Shown: positions 8,267 through 16,121 of the stretch, one piece after another | How the letters are laid out: every line of letters begins with the position of its first letter | How positions within the stretch are numbered: position 1 is the stretch's first letter | From: Rhodococcus opacus | Lineage (GTDB): Bacteria > Actinomycetota > Actinomycetes > Mycobacteriales > Mycobacteriaceae | Direction of reading: 5' to 3' | Length of the DNA stretch: 64,000 nucleotides | NCBI RefSeq assembly: GCF_012396235.1 | Contig: NZ_JAAXPA010000005.1 | Location: forward strand, 248,001 to 312,000 | Made by a program: the position numbers and the translations under genes | Notes under the pieces: generated by a model | What the model was told of the DNA's origin: nothing | Databases searched by the model: none | The model's input: only the letters and a program-made list of their open reading frames with translations

Positions 8267-9724
8267 TCAGAACGGGTACTGCTGAATCGGCCCCTGGATG
8301 GTGGCCCACTGGAGTTCGGTGAACGCCTCGAGGTTCGCTGCGGCGCCGCCGACTCGTCCGCCGTTTCCGGAGGATCCCATTCCGCCGAACGGGATGTGGG
8401 CGTGGTCGCCGACGGTCTGGTCGTTGATGTGCACGAGCCCGGTGGGAATCTGCCGCGCAACTTCCCAGGCCGCCATCGCATCCGAGCCGAGGACGCTCAG
8501 CGACAATCCGTACTCGGTGTCGCGCGCGATCTCGACGGCCTCGTCGATCGTCGAGTAGCGCAGCACGGGAGCGACGGGGCCGAACACTTCCTGGCAGAAC
8601 GCGGGGGTGTCGCGCTGCACGTGGTCGAGGACGGTCGGGCGGTAGAACAGCCCGTCGTGGGTGCCGCCCTCGACGAGGGTCACTCCGGCCGAGACGCTCT
8701 CGGTCACGAGTCGGTGGATGCTGTCGCGCTGCACCGCGTCGATGATGGGGCCGAGTGCCACCTCACTGGTGTACGGGTCGCCGACGGGGAGCGCTCGCGC
8801 CTTCTCGGCGAGCACCGCCACGTATTCGTCGGCAACCGATTCGTGGACCAGGTGCCTGCCTGCGGCCATGCAGATCTGGCCCTGGTGGAGGTATGCGCCC
8901 CAGGCTCCGGCCGACGCAGCCTTGGTGACGTCGGCGTCGGGAAGGACGATGAGGGCGTTGTTGCCGCCGAGTTCGAGGTGTGCCCGCGTGAGGTGCGCCG
9001 CCGCGGTCTGGCCGACCTTCCGTCCCGCCGACGTGGAGCCGGTGAACGCGATGACGCGGGTGTGCCGGTCGGTGACGAGGGCGGCACCGGCATCGGCGCC
9101 GCCGGGCAGCATCTGGAAGACGCCGTCCGGTACCCCGGCGGCCGCGAACACGGCCGCCAGCACCACACCGCCGCACACCGCGGTCCGGGTGTCGGGTTTC
9201 AGAACCACCGAGTTGCCCAGTGCCAGTGCGGGTGCCACTGCGCGGATCGAGAGGATCAGGGGGAAGTTGAACGGAGCGATCACGCCGACGACACCCGCCG
9301 CGATCCGACGGCTGAAACTCAGACGTCCGTCGGCGGACGGGAACACCTCACCCTTGGGATGCGAAGGCAACGCCGACGCCTCGTAGCATTCCTGCGCTGC
9401 GACGTGCGTCTCGAGGCTCGCTTTCGCGCGAATCGATCCGGCCTCCCGGACGATCCACGTCTCGATCTCGGAGGCGTGCTCCTCGAAGAGCCGACCGGCG
9501 CGGCGCAGGATCGCGGCCCGATCCTCGAAAGGCATTTTCTCCCAGCGGCGCTGGACCTCGGCGGCCTTGGTGCAGGCCGCGGCGACGTCGGCGGCGGTCG
9601 CGGTGCCGACGTGACCGAGGGTGCTGCCCGTCGCGGGCTCCACGACCTCGGAGAACGCGCCTTCGGCGGCGGTCCAGCTGCCGGTGAAGACCTTCTTCTC
9701 CCAGTCGATGTCGAGCAGGCTCAT
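8267..9724 (-). CDS. mdlD: Benzaldehyde dehydrogenase (NAD-dependent aldehyde dehydrogenase)
   Basis: A 485-residue aldehyde dehydrogenase of the benzaldehyde/vanillin dehydrogenase branch. The general-base Glu is in HLELGGNNA and the catalytic Cys in HQGQICMAAGRHLVHES, the branch-typical wording; the cofactor region has VIAFTGSTSAGRKVG. It would oxidise benzaldehyde to benzoate. It is the last gene of a leftward operon with an aromatic-acid transporter (27 bp upstream) and benzoylformate decarboxylase, which makes benzaldehyde the obvious substrate. ATG at 9724 with AAGGA upstream. The gene name follows the mandelate-pathway nomenclature by role. Confidence 0.85.
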   Translation of the reverse strand: MSLLDIDWEKKVFTGSWTAAEGAFSEVVEPATGSTLGHVGTATAADVAAACTKAAEVQRRWEKMPFEDRAAILRRAGRLFEEHASEIETWIVREAGSIRAKASLETHVAAQECYEASALPSHPKGEVFPSADGRLSFSRRIAAGVVGVIAPFNFPLILSIRAVAPALALGNSVVLKPDTRTAVCGGVVLAAVFAAAGVPDGVFQMLPGGADAGAALVTDRHTRVIAFTGSTSAGRKVGQTAAAHLTRAHLELGGNNALIVLPDADVTKAASAGAWGAYLHQGQICMAAGRHLVHESVADEYVAVLAEKARALPVGDPYTSEVALGPIIDAVQRDSIHRLVTESVSAGVTLVEGGTHDGLFYRPTVLDHVQRDTPAFCQEVFGPVAPVLRYSTIDEAVEIARDTEYGLSLSVLGSDAMAAWEVARQIPTGLVHINDQTVGDHAHIPFGGMGSSGNGGRVGGAAANLEAFTELQWATIQGPIQQYPF

Positions 9725-9751
9725 GGTCGATCCTTCTTTCGGTGAGGTCGG

Positions 9752-11128
9752 TCAGGACGCGAGTGCGGGTGACGGTGCCGCGGATTCGGTGCGGGGCGAG
9801 CGGAACTTCCGCTTGGCGACGATTGCCACCGCGACCGCGCCGACGACTCCCGGGACGGCGACGGCGAGAAAGTTCTGCTGGAACGGTAGATGAAGAGCGA
9901 GGAGCGCGCCGCCGAGGGTGGGGCCACCGATCGCACCGATCCGTCCCATGCCCGCAGCCCACCCGACGCCCGTCGACCGTACCTCGGTCGGGTAGAACTC
10001 GACGGCGAACGCGTGGATGATGGCGAGCGCGCCGATGGTCGCCGCACCGGCGACGAACAGCAGCACGTTGAGCAGTGCGGCGGCCGGGTCGAAGGACAGT
10101 CCCACCAGCGACAGGGATGCCAGGGAGAAATACGTGATCAGGGTGTTGCGGTAGGACCAGCGGTCGGCCAGCCAGCCGCCGAAGATCGCGCCGGCGATGC
10201 CCCCGAGATTCAGCACCACCAGGGTCCACAGCGCGGAACTCAAAGCGTAGCCGGCGGTCTGCATCAGTTTCGGTAGCCACGTGTTGAGCCCGTAACTCAA
10301 CAACATGCACATCGCGAAGAAGACCCAAATCAGGAAGCTGTTCAGGGCGTTTCCGTTGGTAAAGAGCTGCGCGACGGGCGCCTTCCGAGCTTCCGGACGT
10401 GGCGTGGCCACGACGTCGCTCAGGTCGCGACCCGGGTCGACCTTGGACAGCACAGCCTCCAGCTTGTCCTGACGACCGTTGATGGCGAGGAACTCCGGCG
10501 ACTCCGGCAGGTACCTCAGCAGAACGGGTAACAACAGGAGCGGCAGACCGGCGACGTAGAACACACCGCGCCACGTCCAGAGCGGCTCCACGTTGATTGC
10601 GAAGACCGCGGCGGCGATGCCACCGACGGAGTAGAACGACGACACGAACGTGACGAGCAGTGCCTTCGACGTGCGTGGGGCGAGCTCGGCGATCAGTGCC
10701 GTGAAGTTGGGTACGAGCGCGCCGAGCGACACACCGACGACGAGGCGGAGAATGCCGAGTTGCGCCGGGGCGCCGGCGAAGGCGCAGCTGAACGACGCCA
10801 CGCTCGCCACCGTCACGCAGATGAGCATGAGCGGACGGCGGCCGTACCGATCGGCGAGCGGGGCGACGAACAGTCCGCCGATCAGCATGCCGACGAGCGC
10901 CGCGGATCCGAGGGTGCCGGCGGTGACCGGGTCCATGTTCCACTCGTCCATCAGATGGACGATCACGGTGCCGTACGAGACCATGTCGTATCCGTCGATG
11001 ATCATCAGCAGTGAGCACAGGGCTACGACACCATAATGGAACGGCCGCAGTCGGGCGTTGGAGATGATCGAGGTAACTGTGTTCTGGGACAGCGGGTTCT
11101 GGGACAGCGGGTTCTGAGACAAGGGCAT
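9752..11128 (-). CDS. MFS aromatic-acid:proton symporter (AAHS-like)
   Basis: About 458 residues with 12 predicted membrane helices. The family markers are MIIDGYDMVSYG in helix 1 (the D-G-Y/F-D motif of aromatic-acid symporters), LADRYGRRPLMLI after helix 2, and LRYLPESPEFL at the end of helix 6. It sits between benzoylformate decarboxylase and benzaldehyde dehydrogenase and probably imports benzoylformate or a related aromatic acid. The start is uncertain: ATG 11128 has a GGGAG site placed too close, while an in-frame GTG at 11179 overlaps the decarboxylase stop as GTGA. The N-terminus carries three LSQNP-type repeats (see the repeat entry). Confidence 0.85.
   Translation of the reverse strand: MPLSQNPLSQNPLSQNTVTSIISNARLRPFHYGVVALCSLLMIIDGYDMVSYGTVIVHLMDEWNMDPVTAGTLGSAALVGMLIGGLFVAPLADRYGRRPLMLICVTVASVASFSCAFAGAPAQLGILRLVVGVSLGALVPNFTALIAELAPRTSKALLVTFVSSFYSVGGIAAAVFAINVEPLWTWRGVFYVAGLPLLLLPVLLRYLPESPEFLAINGRQDKLEAVLSKVDPGRDLSDVVATPRPEARKAPVAQLFTNGNALNSFLIWVFFAMCMLLSYGLNTWLPKLMQTAGYALSSALWTLVVLNLGGIAGAIFGGWLADRWSYRNTLITYFSLASLSLVGLSFDPAAALLNVLLFVAGAATIGALAIIHAFAVEFYPTEVRSTGVGWAAGMGRIGAIGGPTLGGALLALHLPFQQNFLAVAVPGVVGAVAVAIVAKRKFRSPRTESAAPSPALAS
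11081..11125 (-). repeat. Three tandem 15-bp repeats in the transporter N-terminus
   Basis: Two identical units GTTCTGGGACAGCGG (11081-11095, 11096-11110) are followed by a third with three changes (11111-11125). Read on the minus strand they encode LSQNP-LSQNP-LSQN immediately after the ATG of the transporter. The unit is a multiple of three, so copy-number change would keep the frame. Confidence 0.85.
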
Positions 11129-11175
11129 ACTCCCGATGCGGGGCAGCGTTGCTGCCGTGGGAACGAGTGGGGCTA

Positions 11176-12762
11176 TCACGGCTCGGTGAGGTCGGTCTCG
11201 ACCTCGATCACGGCAGGCTTTCCGCTGCCGAGGGCGGTCTTGAAGGCGCGGACGAAGTCGTCGCCGGTCCGTACCGCGGTGGCCGTCACGCCGTACCCCG
11301 CAGCGATGGCGGTGAAGTCGATCCCGGGAACGTCCATGCCGGGGGTCTCGCCGGACCCCAGCACCGTCGAGAACCAGCGCAGTGCGCCGTAGGTCCCGTT
11401 CTTGAGGATGACGATGATCACCGGAATGTCGTACTGCGCGGCCGTCCACAGGGCGGTGATGCCGTAGTTGGCCGAGCCGTCTCCGATCAGGCCGATCACC
11501 TGACGGTCCGGATTCGCCAGCTGGGCACCGACTGCGGCGGGCAGTCCGAATCCAAGCCCGCCCGATGCGGGGAAGAAGTAGCTGCCTTGGCGGGAGACGT
11601 CGACCTGCGACCAGAACGCGCCGGTGGTGGACGTCGACTCCTTGACGTACACGGCGTCGTCCGGCGCAGTGCCGCGCAACAGTTCGAACAGCTCCTCCGG
11701 ATGCACGCGCTCGGACGACGTCCTGGCCTGTGGGATGTCGGGCAGCGGCGGCAGGACCGGGCGGCGGCCCGGCGTCACGCTGTCGGCGAGGCGGGACAAC
11801 GCATCCCGCACACCGCCGACCAGTGCGTCACCCATCGGGGCGCGGGCGGCCTCGCCGGGATCGCTGGTGAGGTGGATGAGCCGGGCGCCGTCGGGCAGGT
11901 ACTCGCCGGGGACGAACTGGTGGTACCGGAACACGGGTGCTCCCGCGACGAGGATCAGGTCGTGCCCGACCAGTGCGTCGGTGATGCCCTGGACGGCGGC
12001 TGGCAGGACCCCGCGGAAGCTGCGGTGGCGGGTGGGGAACGGGCATCGTGACGGGGACGGCGCGATCCAGACGGGGGCGCCGAGTGCGTCCGCGAGACGG
12101 ACCGCGTCGTCATTGGCGTACTCGGCATCGACTTCCGGTCCGAGTACGAGGACCGGGTTCTCGGCGCGGTCGAGGGCGTCGACGAGGGTGGCGAGTTGAT
12201 CCGCACTGAGGGAACCGGCAGTGGTTGTGGCGCGGGTGAGGAGGTGCTTTGTCTCGGCGGGTGCTTCCTGCGCCCAGTCGTCGTACGGCACCGACACATA
12301 GACCGGACCCTTCGCGGGCAGGTTCGCGATGTGGATGGCCTGGCTGATCGACCGCGGCACGTCCTGCGCGCACGCCGGCTCGCAGGACCACTTGACCAGG
12401 GGTTTCGGCAGCGACTGCGCGTCCACGTTGGCGAGCATCACCTCCTGGCCGATGGTCGAGCGGACTTGTTGCCCGGCGGTGATGATCAACGGGCTGTGGG
12501 AGTAGACCGAGTTCGTGAGCGCGCCCATCGCGTTGCCGGTGCCCGCGGCGGCGTGCAGATTGACGAAGGCCGCGCCGCCGCGGGCCTGGGCGTACCCGTC
12601 GGCCATGGCCAGGACGGCGCCTTCGTGCAGACCCAGGATGTAGCGGAAGTCGTCGGGCATCCCGGCGAGGAAGGGGAGCTCGTTCGATCCGGGGTTGCCG
12701 AAGATCGTGGTCAGGCCATGCGCCCGCAGTAGGTCATAGGTCGCTTCGCTGACGTCGGCCAT
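11176..12762 (-). CDS. mdlC: Benzoylformate decarboxylase (thiamine-diphosphate enzyme)
   Basis: A 528-residue ThDP-dependent decarboxylase, the same length as the Pseudomonas putida enzyme. By direct count the known active-site residues fall at the same numbers: Ser26 in FGNPGSNELPF, Glu47 in LHEGAVLAMADGYA, His70 in VNLHAAAGTGNAMGAL and His281 in APVFRYHQF. The ThDP/Mg motif GDGSANYGITAL and the substrate-pocket TYGALRWF are present. It converts benzoylformate to benzaldehyde and CO2. ATG at 12762 follows GGAG with good spacing. It is the first gene of the operon with the transporter and benzaldehyde dehydrogenase, and is divergent from a LysR regulator. Confidence 0.93.
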   Translation of the reverse strand: MADVSEATYDLLRAHGLTTIFGNPGSNELPFLAGMPDDFRYILGLHEGAVLAMADGYAQARGGAAFVNLHAAAGTGNAMGALTNSVYSHSPLIITAGQQVRSTIGQEVMLANVDAQSLPKPLVKWSCEPACAQDVPRSISQAIHIANLPAKGPVYVSVPYDDWAQEAPAETKHLLTRATTTAGSLSADQLATLVDALDRAENPVLVLGPEVDAEYANDDAVRLADALGAPVWIAPSPSRCPFPTRHRSFRGVLPAAVQGITDALVGHDLILVAGAPVFRYHQFVPGEYLPDGARLIHLTSDPGEAARAPMGDALVGGVRDALSRLADSVTPGRRPVLPPLPDIPQARTSSERVHPEELFELLRGTAPDDAVYVKESTSTTGAFWSQVDVSRQGSYFFPASGGLGFGLPAAVGAQLANPDRQVIGLIGDGSANYGITALWTAAQYDIPVIIVILKNGTYGALRWFSTVLGSGETPGMDVPGIDFTAIAAGYGVTATAVRTGDDFVRAFKTALGSGKPAVIEVETDLTEP

Positions 12763-12860
12763 CAGGTGTTCTCCATTTCTTCGCATGGTCCTCGCGGTGT
12801 GACGTGAACCACGGTAGGGAGCCGCGTCCTATAGGTCCAATGAATACTGTCGATCAGCAC

Positions 12861-12875
12861 ATAGACAGGATCTAT
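12861..12875. promoter_or_regulatory. LysR-type T-N11-A box in the mdlC-LysR intergenic region
   Basis: ATAGACAGGATCTAT is an inverted repeat (ATAGA / TCTAT, five-base spacer) that fits the T-N11-A consensus of LysR-type regulators. It lies 10 bases before the LysR start codon and about 100 bases upstream of the divergent decarboxylase start. This fits autorepression plus ligand-dependent activation of the benzoylformate operon. Position and symmetry are read directly; function is inferred. Confidence 0.6.
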
Positions 12876-12884
12876 ATTATCGGT

Positions 12885-13799
12885 ATGGCCGACGTGGACC
12901 TCAACCTCATCAGGACCTTCGTGCTGCTGTATGAAACGCGGAGCGTCACCCGTACGGCGGAGCTGCTGTTCATCACGCAGCCGTCGGTGAGCCATTCGCT
13001 CCGCCGACTGCGGCGGCAGTTCAACGACGACCTCTTCATCCGGTCGTCGGACGGCTTGGCGCCCACGGTTCTGGCGGCGAGTATGTACCCGCAATTGCAT
13101 CAGGCGCTGGAGGTCATCGACGAGACCGTCTCCGGTGTCGGTCAATTCGACGCCGAGACGTCGGACCGAACCTTTCGGATCTGCGCCACCGATCTTGGGG
13201 AGATTTCACTGCTCCCCGGAGTGCTCGCGGCGCTGGAAACCCGCGCTCCCGGCTGCGCCGTGCAAGTAACGCCGCTCGATTTTGCCAGTGCTGCAGAGGA
13301 ATTGCGTCAGGGTCGTGCTGACGCCGTCATCTGCACCCCGCGCATCGACGCGCCGGATCTGCGCCGCGACCCCCTGTTTCGGGAAGGCTATCTCGGACTG
13401 TGCGCACTCGGGCATCCGCGGATCGGAGTCGAACCCGGACTGGACGATTTCCTTGCCGAACGGCACATCGTCGTCGACGCCGCCGCCGGGCACGTGGACG
13501 CTGATCAAGCCCTCGCGAGGATGGGGCGTCGCCGTGACATCGCCGTGCGGGTACCGCACTTCGCGGTGCTGCCGGAACTGGTGGCGCAGACCCGGCACCT
13601 CGCCGTGGTGCCGAGCCGGGTCGCGGAACTGTTCACCCGGTCCTCGCCCGTCCGCACGTTCGCGCTACCTGTCGAGATACCGAACGTCGAGGTGTCGCTC
13701 TTTACCGTGCGGCGGGCTCTCCCGTCGCCGGGCGTCGATTGGTTGCGGGAGTTGATAGCCGACGTCCTACAGGCTCCCGCCGCCGATTGGACATCCTGA
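12885..13799 (+). CDS. LysR-family regulator of the benzoylformate operon
   Basis: A 304-residue LysR-type regulator. The N-terminal winged helix is ADVDLNLIRTFVLLYETRSVTRTAELLFITQPSVSHSLRRLRRQFNDDLFIR (residues 2-55), the standard family opening that also fixes the ATG at 12885. The rest is a periplasmic-binding-protein-like inducer domain of usual length. It is divergent from benzoylformate decarboxylase and most likely activates that operon in response to benzoylformate, mandelate or a product. Its last 33 bases overlap the end of the convergent nitric oxide synthase gene. Confidence 0.88.
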   Translation: MADVDLNLIRTFVLLYETRSVTRTAELLFITQPSVSHSLRRLRRQFNDDLFIRSSDGLAPTVLAASMYPQLHQALEVIDETVSGVGQFDAETSDRTFRICATDLGEISLLPGVLAALETRAPGCAVQVTPLDFASAAEELRQGRADAVICTPRIDAPDLRRDPLFREGYLGLCALGHPRIGVEPGLDDFLAERHIVVDAAAGHVDADQALARMGRRRDIAVRVPHFAVLPELVAQTRHLAVVPSRVAELFTRSSPVRTFALPVEIPNVEVSLFTVRRALPSPGVDWLRELIADVLQAPAADWTS

Positions 13800-14918
13800 T
13801 GCAGTGGCGGCCGGGAGAAAGTTAGGGCGGATGTCCATGTCGGGTGCGTCGTAGAGCCGGTGGAAGGTGGGCGTCAGCGCCGCCGACATCGGCGGGTTGA
13901 TCCACGACCAGTCGGTGGGGCACTTCCGGCCGAGTGACTCTTCTCGTTCGACGTGGCTGATGAACTGCTTGGCGACGGTGTGATGATCGACCATGTGCAC
14001 ACCGGCCTGCCGGTAACTGTGGATCACGGCGCGGTTCAGTTCGACCAGTGCGCGGTCGCGCCACAGCGTCCGCTCCGACGTCGTGTCCAGGCACAGCCGT
14101 TCGGCGATGGCGGGCAGCATGTCGTACCGATCCTGGTCGCTGAGGTTGCGGGCCCCGACCTCGGTGCTCACGTACCACCCGCTGAACGGGGCGAGCGGGT
14201 AGGTCAGCCCGCCGACCGAGAAACTCATGTTCGACACGGCGGGAACGGCATGCCATTTGAGACCGAGATCGGCGAACCAGGCGTAGTCGGGGTGCTCGAT
14301 CTGGACCTCGAGCACCAGCTCGGATGGAATCTCGTACCAGCGCAGCGTCTCGTCGGGGGTGCTGACCAGCAGCGGCAGCACGTCGAACGGCGTGCCTGCG
14401 CCCCGCCACCCCATCTTCGTCACCGCCTCGGTGATGCCGACCTGCGCGGGGTCCCCGGTCACCGTCCCGTCCGCGTGGCGGTAGCCCGCGTACCGGATCA
14501 GTTGCGGGCTGACGATCTTGTACTCGCGACCGTCGGAAAGCGGCAGCGGACCGACCGTGATGACCGAGCGCAGCGCGCCGCCGTTCGTCGCGACCCGCAG
14601 GTGCTCCCAGCACGCCTCCGCAATCTCGTCCGCGGTGGTGACGTGCCGGGCGTCGATCAGCTTCAGCGTGCGCCAGTGCTTGCGACCGACGCACCGGGCG
14701 TGGTTGCGCCAGGCCAGCTGCGAGCCGACTTCCAGTTCCTCCACGGTGTGCTCGTAGCGGCCCGTCTCCGCCAGCGACTCCAGTGCGTCCGCGAGGCGGG
14801 CCGTGGGCAGGTGGGCCAGCTCGGGCTCACTGAAGAACTCTGCACACTCCCGCATCTGCGCTGCGGACCGCGACGTGACGTCCAGCGAGTACGACATAGT
14901 CCCTGTGCTGCTCACCAT
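13767..14918 (-). CDS. nos: Bacterial nitric oxide synthase, oxygenase domain only
   Basis: A 383-residue heme-thiolate enzyme matching bacterial NOS. The proximal cysteine lies in WRNHARCVGRKHWRTL (Cys76), the substrate-binding Glu in PFSGWYVSTEVGARNLSD (Glu253), and conserved stretches IPSELVLEV and KWHAVPAVSNMSFSVGGL are present. It would convert L-arginine through N-hydroxyarginine to citrulline and NO using a tetrahydropterin or similar cofactor. As in most bacterial NOS there is no fused reductase, and no flavodoxin or reductase gene adjoins it. The ATG at 14918 follows GGGAGG closely; GTG one codon later is an alternative. The 3' end overlaps the convergent LysR gene by 33 bases. Confidence 0.93.
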   Translation of the reverse strand: MVSSTGTMSYSLDVTSRSAAQMRECAEFFSEPELAHLPTARLADALESLAETGRYEHTVEELEVGSQLAWRNHARCVGRKHWRTLKLIDARHVTTADEIAEACWEHLRVATNGGALRSVITVGPLPLSDGREYKIVSPQLIRYAGYRHADGTVTGDPAQVGITEAVTKMGWRGAGTPFDVLPLLVSTPDETLRWYEIPSELVLEVQIEHPDYAWFADLGLKWHAVPAVSNMSFSVGGLTYPLAPFSGWYVSTEVGARNLSDQDRYDMLPAIAERLCLDTTSERTLWRDRALVELNRAVIHSYRQAGVHMVDHHTVAKQFISHVEREESLGRKCPTDWSWINPPMSAALTPTFHRLYDAPDMDIRPNFLPAATASGCPIGGGSL

Positions 14919-15034
14919 TGACCTCCCGGCGATCGTGGATCCTGCGGCGGTCAGTATGTCAGCGAAGCGGGCACACTCGTCCACCGAGTGCGGGGTGAGG
15001 AAATACCGTCGGCCGGCGGACCGTTGCCCCGGGG

Positions 15035-16009
15035 GTGAAGCTGTCGATTCTGGACCGGTCCCGCACGCGCCGGGGTGCGCCCGACTCTGCCGCGCTGACC
15101 GGGACGATCGAGCGTGCGGTGCATGCCGAGCATCTGGGGTTCCATCGGTTCTGGGTGGCCGAGCATCACGCCGTGCCGGGCATCGCGAGTGGGTCGCCGC
15201 CGGTGCTGCTCGCTGCCCTCGGCGCCCGCACCGCCCGGATCCGGCTGGGCTCGGGTGGTGTGATGCTGCCGAATCATCAGCCTCTCGTGGTGGCCGAGCA
15301 GTTCCTGATGCTGGAGGCGATGTACCCGGGCCGGATCGACCTGGGCGTCGGACGGTCGCTGGGATTCACGAAGCCGGTACGCGAGGCGCTGCGCCGCGAC
15401 CGCAACGCCCCCGACACGTTCGCCGGCGACCTCGACGAGGTGCGGAGCTACCTCGAGGGCAAGGGCGCCGTGACGGCCCGGCCTCACGTGACGAGTCCAC
15501 CGCCGATGTTCGTTCTCGCTACCCGGCGCGGGCTCGACTTCGCCGCGAAAGCGGGTCTGCCGGTGGTGGTCGGTGGGCCGATCCTCGGAGCGCCGGGCGC
15601 CCGCGTCCCGGAACTCGACCGGTACCGCGACAGCTTCATCCCGTCCGCCGGGAATCCGTCCCCGTACGTGATCGTCTCGCTCGAGGTCATGATCGCCGAG
15701 GACGAAGATCGAGCCCGTGAACTGCTGCTTCCGGAGGCGTGGGCGCTGGCGCAGTCGAGCCGGACCGGCGAGTTCCCGCCGCTCGAATCGGTCGCGGACA
15801 TCCGGGGTCGGGCGTGGACGCCGCGGCTGCGCGAACAGGTCGACGCCTCGATCGCGTCGTCGATCCACGGCACCGTCGAGCAGGTAAGGGTCGCGGTCGA
15901 GGCCCTCGCCGCGCGCACCGGCGCGGACGAACTCCTGGCCTCGACGTCGACGTTCGACCGGGCCGCGTTGTTCGAATCCGATCGGCAGTTGTCACTCCTG
16001 GACGTGTGA
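15035..16009 (+). CDS. LLM-class flavin-dependent monooxygenase (MsnO8-like)
   Basis: A 324-residue luciferase-like protein. It opens KLSILDRSRTRRG and continues FHRFWVAEHHAVPGIASGSPPVLLAALGART, IRLGSGGVMLPNHQPLVVAEQF and MYPGRIDLGVGRSLGF, all typical of the FMN-dependent branch whose members include luciferase-like enzymes of antibiotic clusters. Start is GTG at 15035; no strong ribosome-binding site is visible, but the start agrees with the family N-terminus. It is divergent from the nitric oxide synthase with 116 bp between them. The substrate is unknown. Confidence 0.82.
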   Translation: MKLSILDRSRTRRGAPDSAALTGTIERAVHAEHLGFHRFWVAEHHAVPGIASGSPPVLLAALGARTARIRLGSGGVMLPNHQPLVVAEQFLMLEAMYPGRIDLGVGRSLGFTKPVREALRRDRNAPDTFAGDLDEVRSYLEGKGAVTARPHVTSPPPMFVLATRRGLDFAAKAGLPVVVGGPILGAPGARVPELDRYRDSFIPSAGNPSPYVIVSLEVMIAEDEDRARELLLPEAWALAQSSRTGEFPPLESVADIRGRAWTPRLREQVDASIASSIHGTVEQVRVAVEALAARTGADELLASTSTFDRAALFESDRQLSLLDV

Positions 16010-16040
16010 ACACGCACGACGCGCAGGTTTGCTGCAAGCC

Positions 16041-16081
16041 TTGCGCAACTATTGACAACTTTGCGCAAGCCGGTGGATAGT
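16041..16081 (+). promoter_or_regulatory. Promoter with paired LacI-type operators before the sugar-acid operon
   Basis: The eight-base palindrome TTGCGCAA occurs twice, at 16041-16048 and 16061-16068, exactly 20 bp apart and so on the same helix face. A consensus -35 box TTGACA (16052-16057) lies between them, and a -10-like GATAGT (16076-16081) follows after 18 bp. The second copy sits between -35 and -10. This layout suggests direct repression by the LacI-family protein encoded just downstream. Confidence 0.7.
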
Positions 16082-16121
16082 GTGTGTCGGCAGTCACAAC
16101 GAACAGCGAGGCGGTAGCACC

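Noticed and set aside
7934-9745. A 603-codon open frame on the plus strand across the hemoglobin end and the benzaldehyde dehydrogenase
   Set aside because: It is antisense to a clear aldehyde dehydrogenase and has Arg/Gly/Val-rich, low-information composition with no domain; long shadow frames are expected in high-GC DNA.
9348-11018. Upstream extension of the benzaldehyde dehydrogenase frame through the transporter
   Set aside because: The transporter is clearly encoded in another frame of that strand; the dehydrogenase has its own ATG and ribosome-binding site at 9724.
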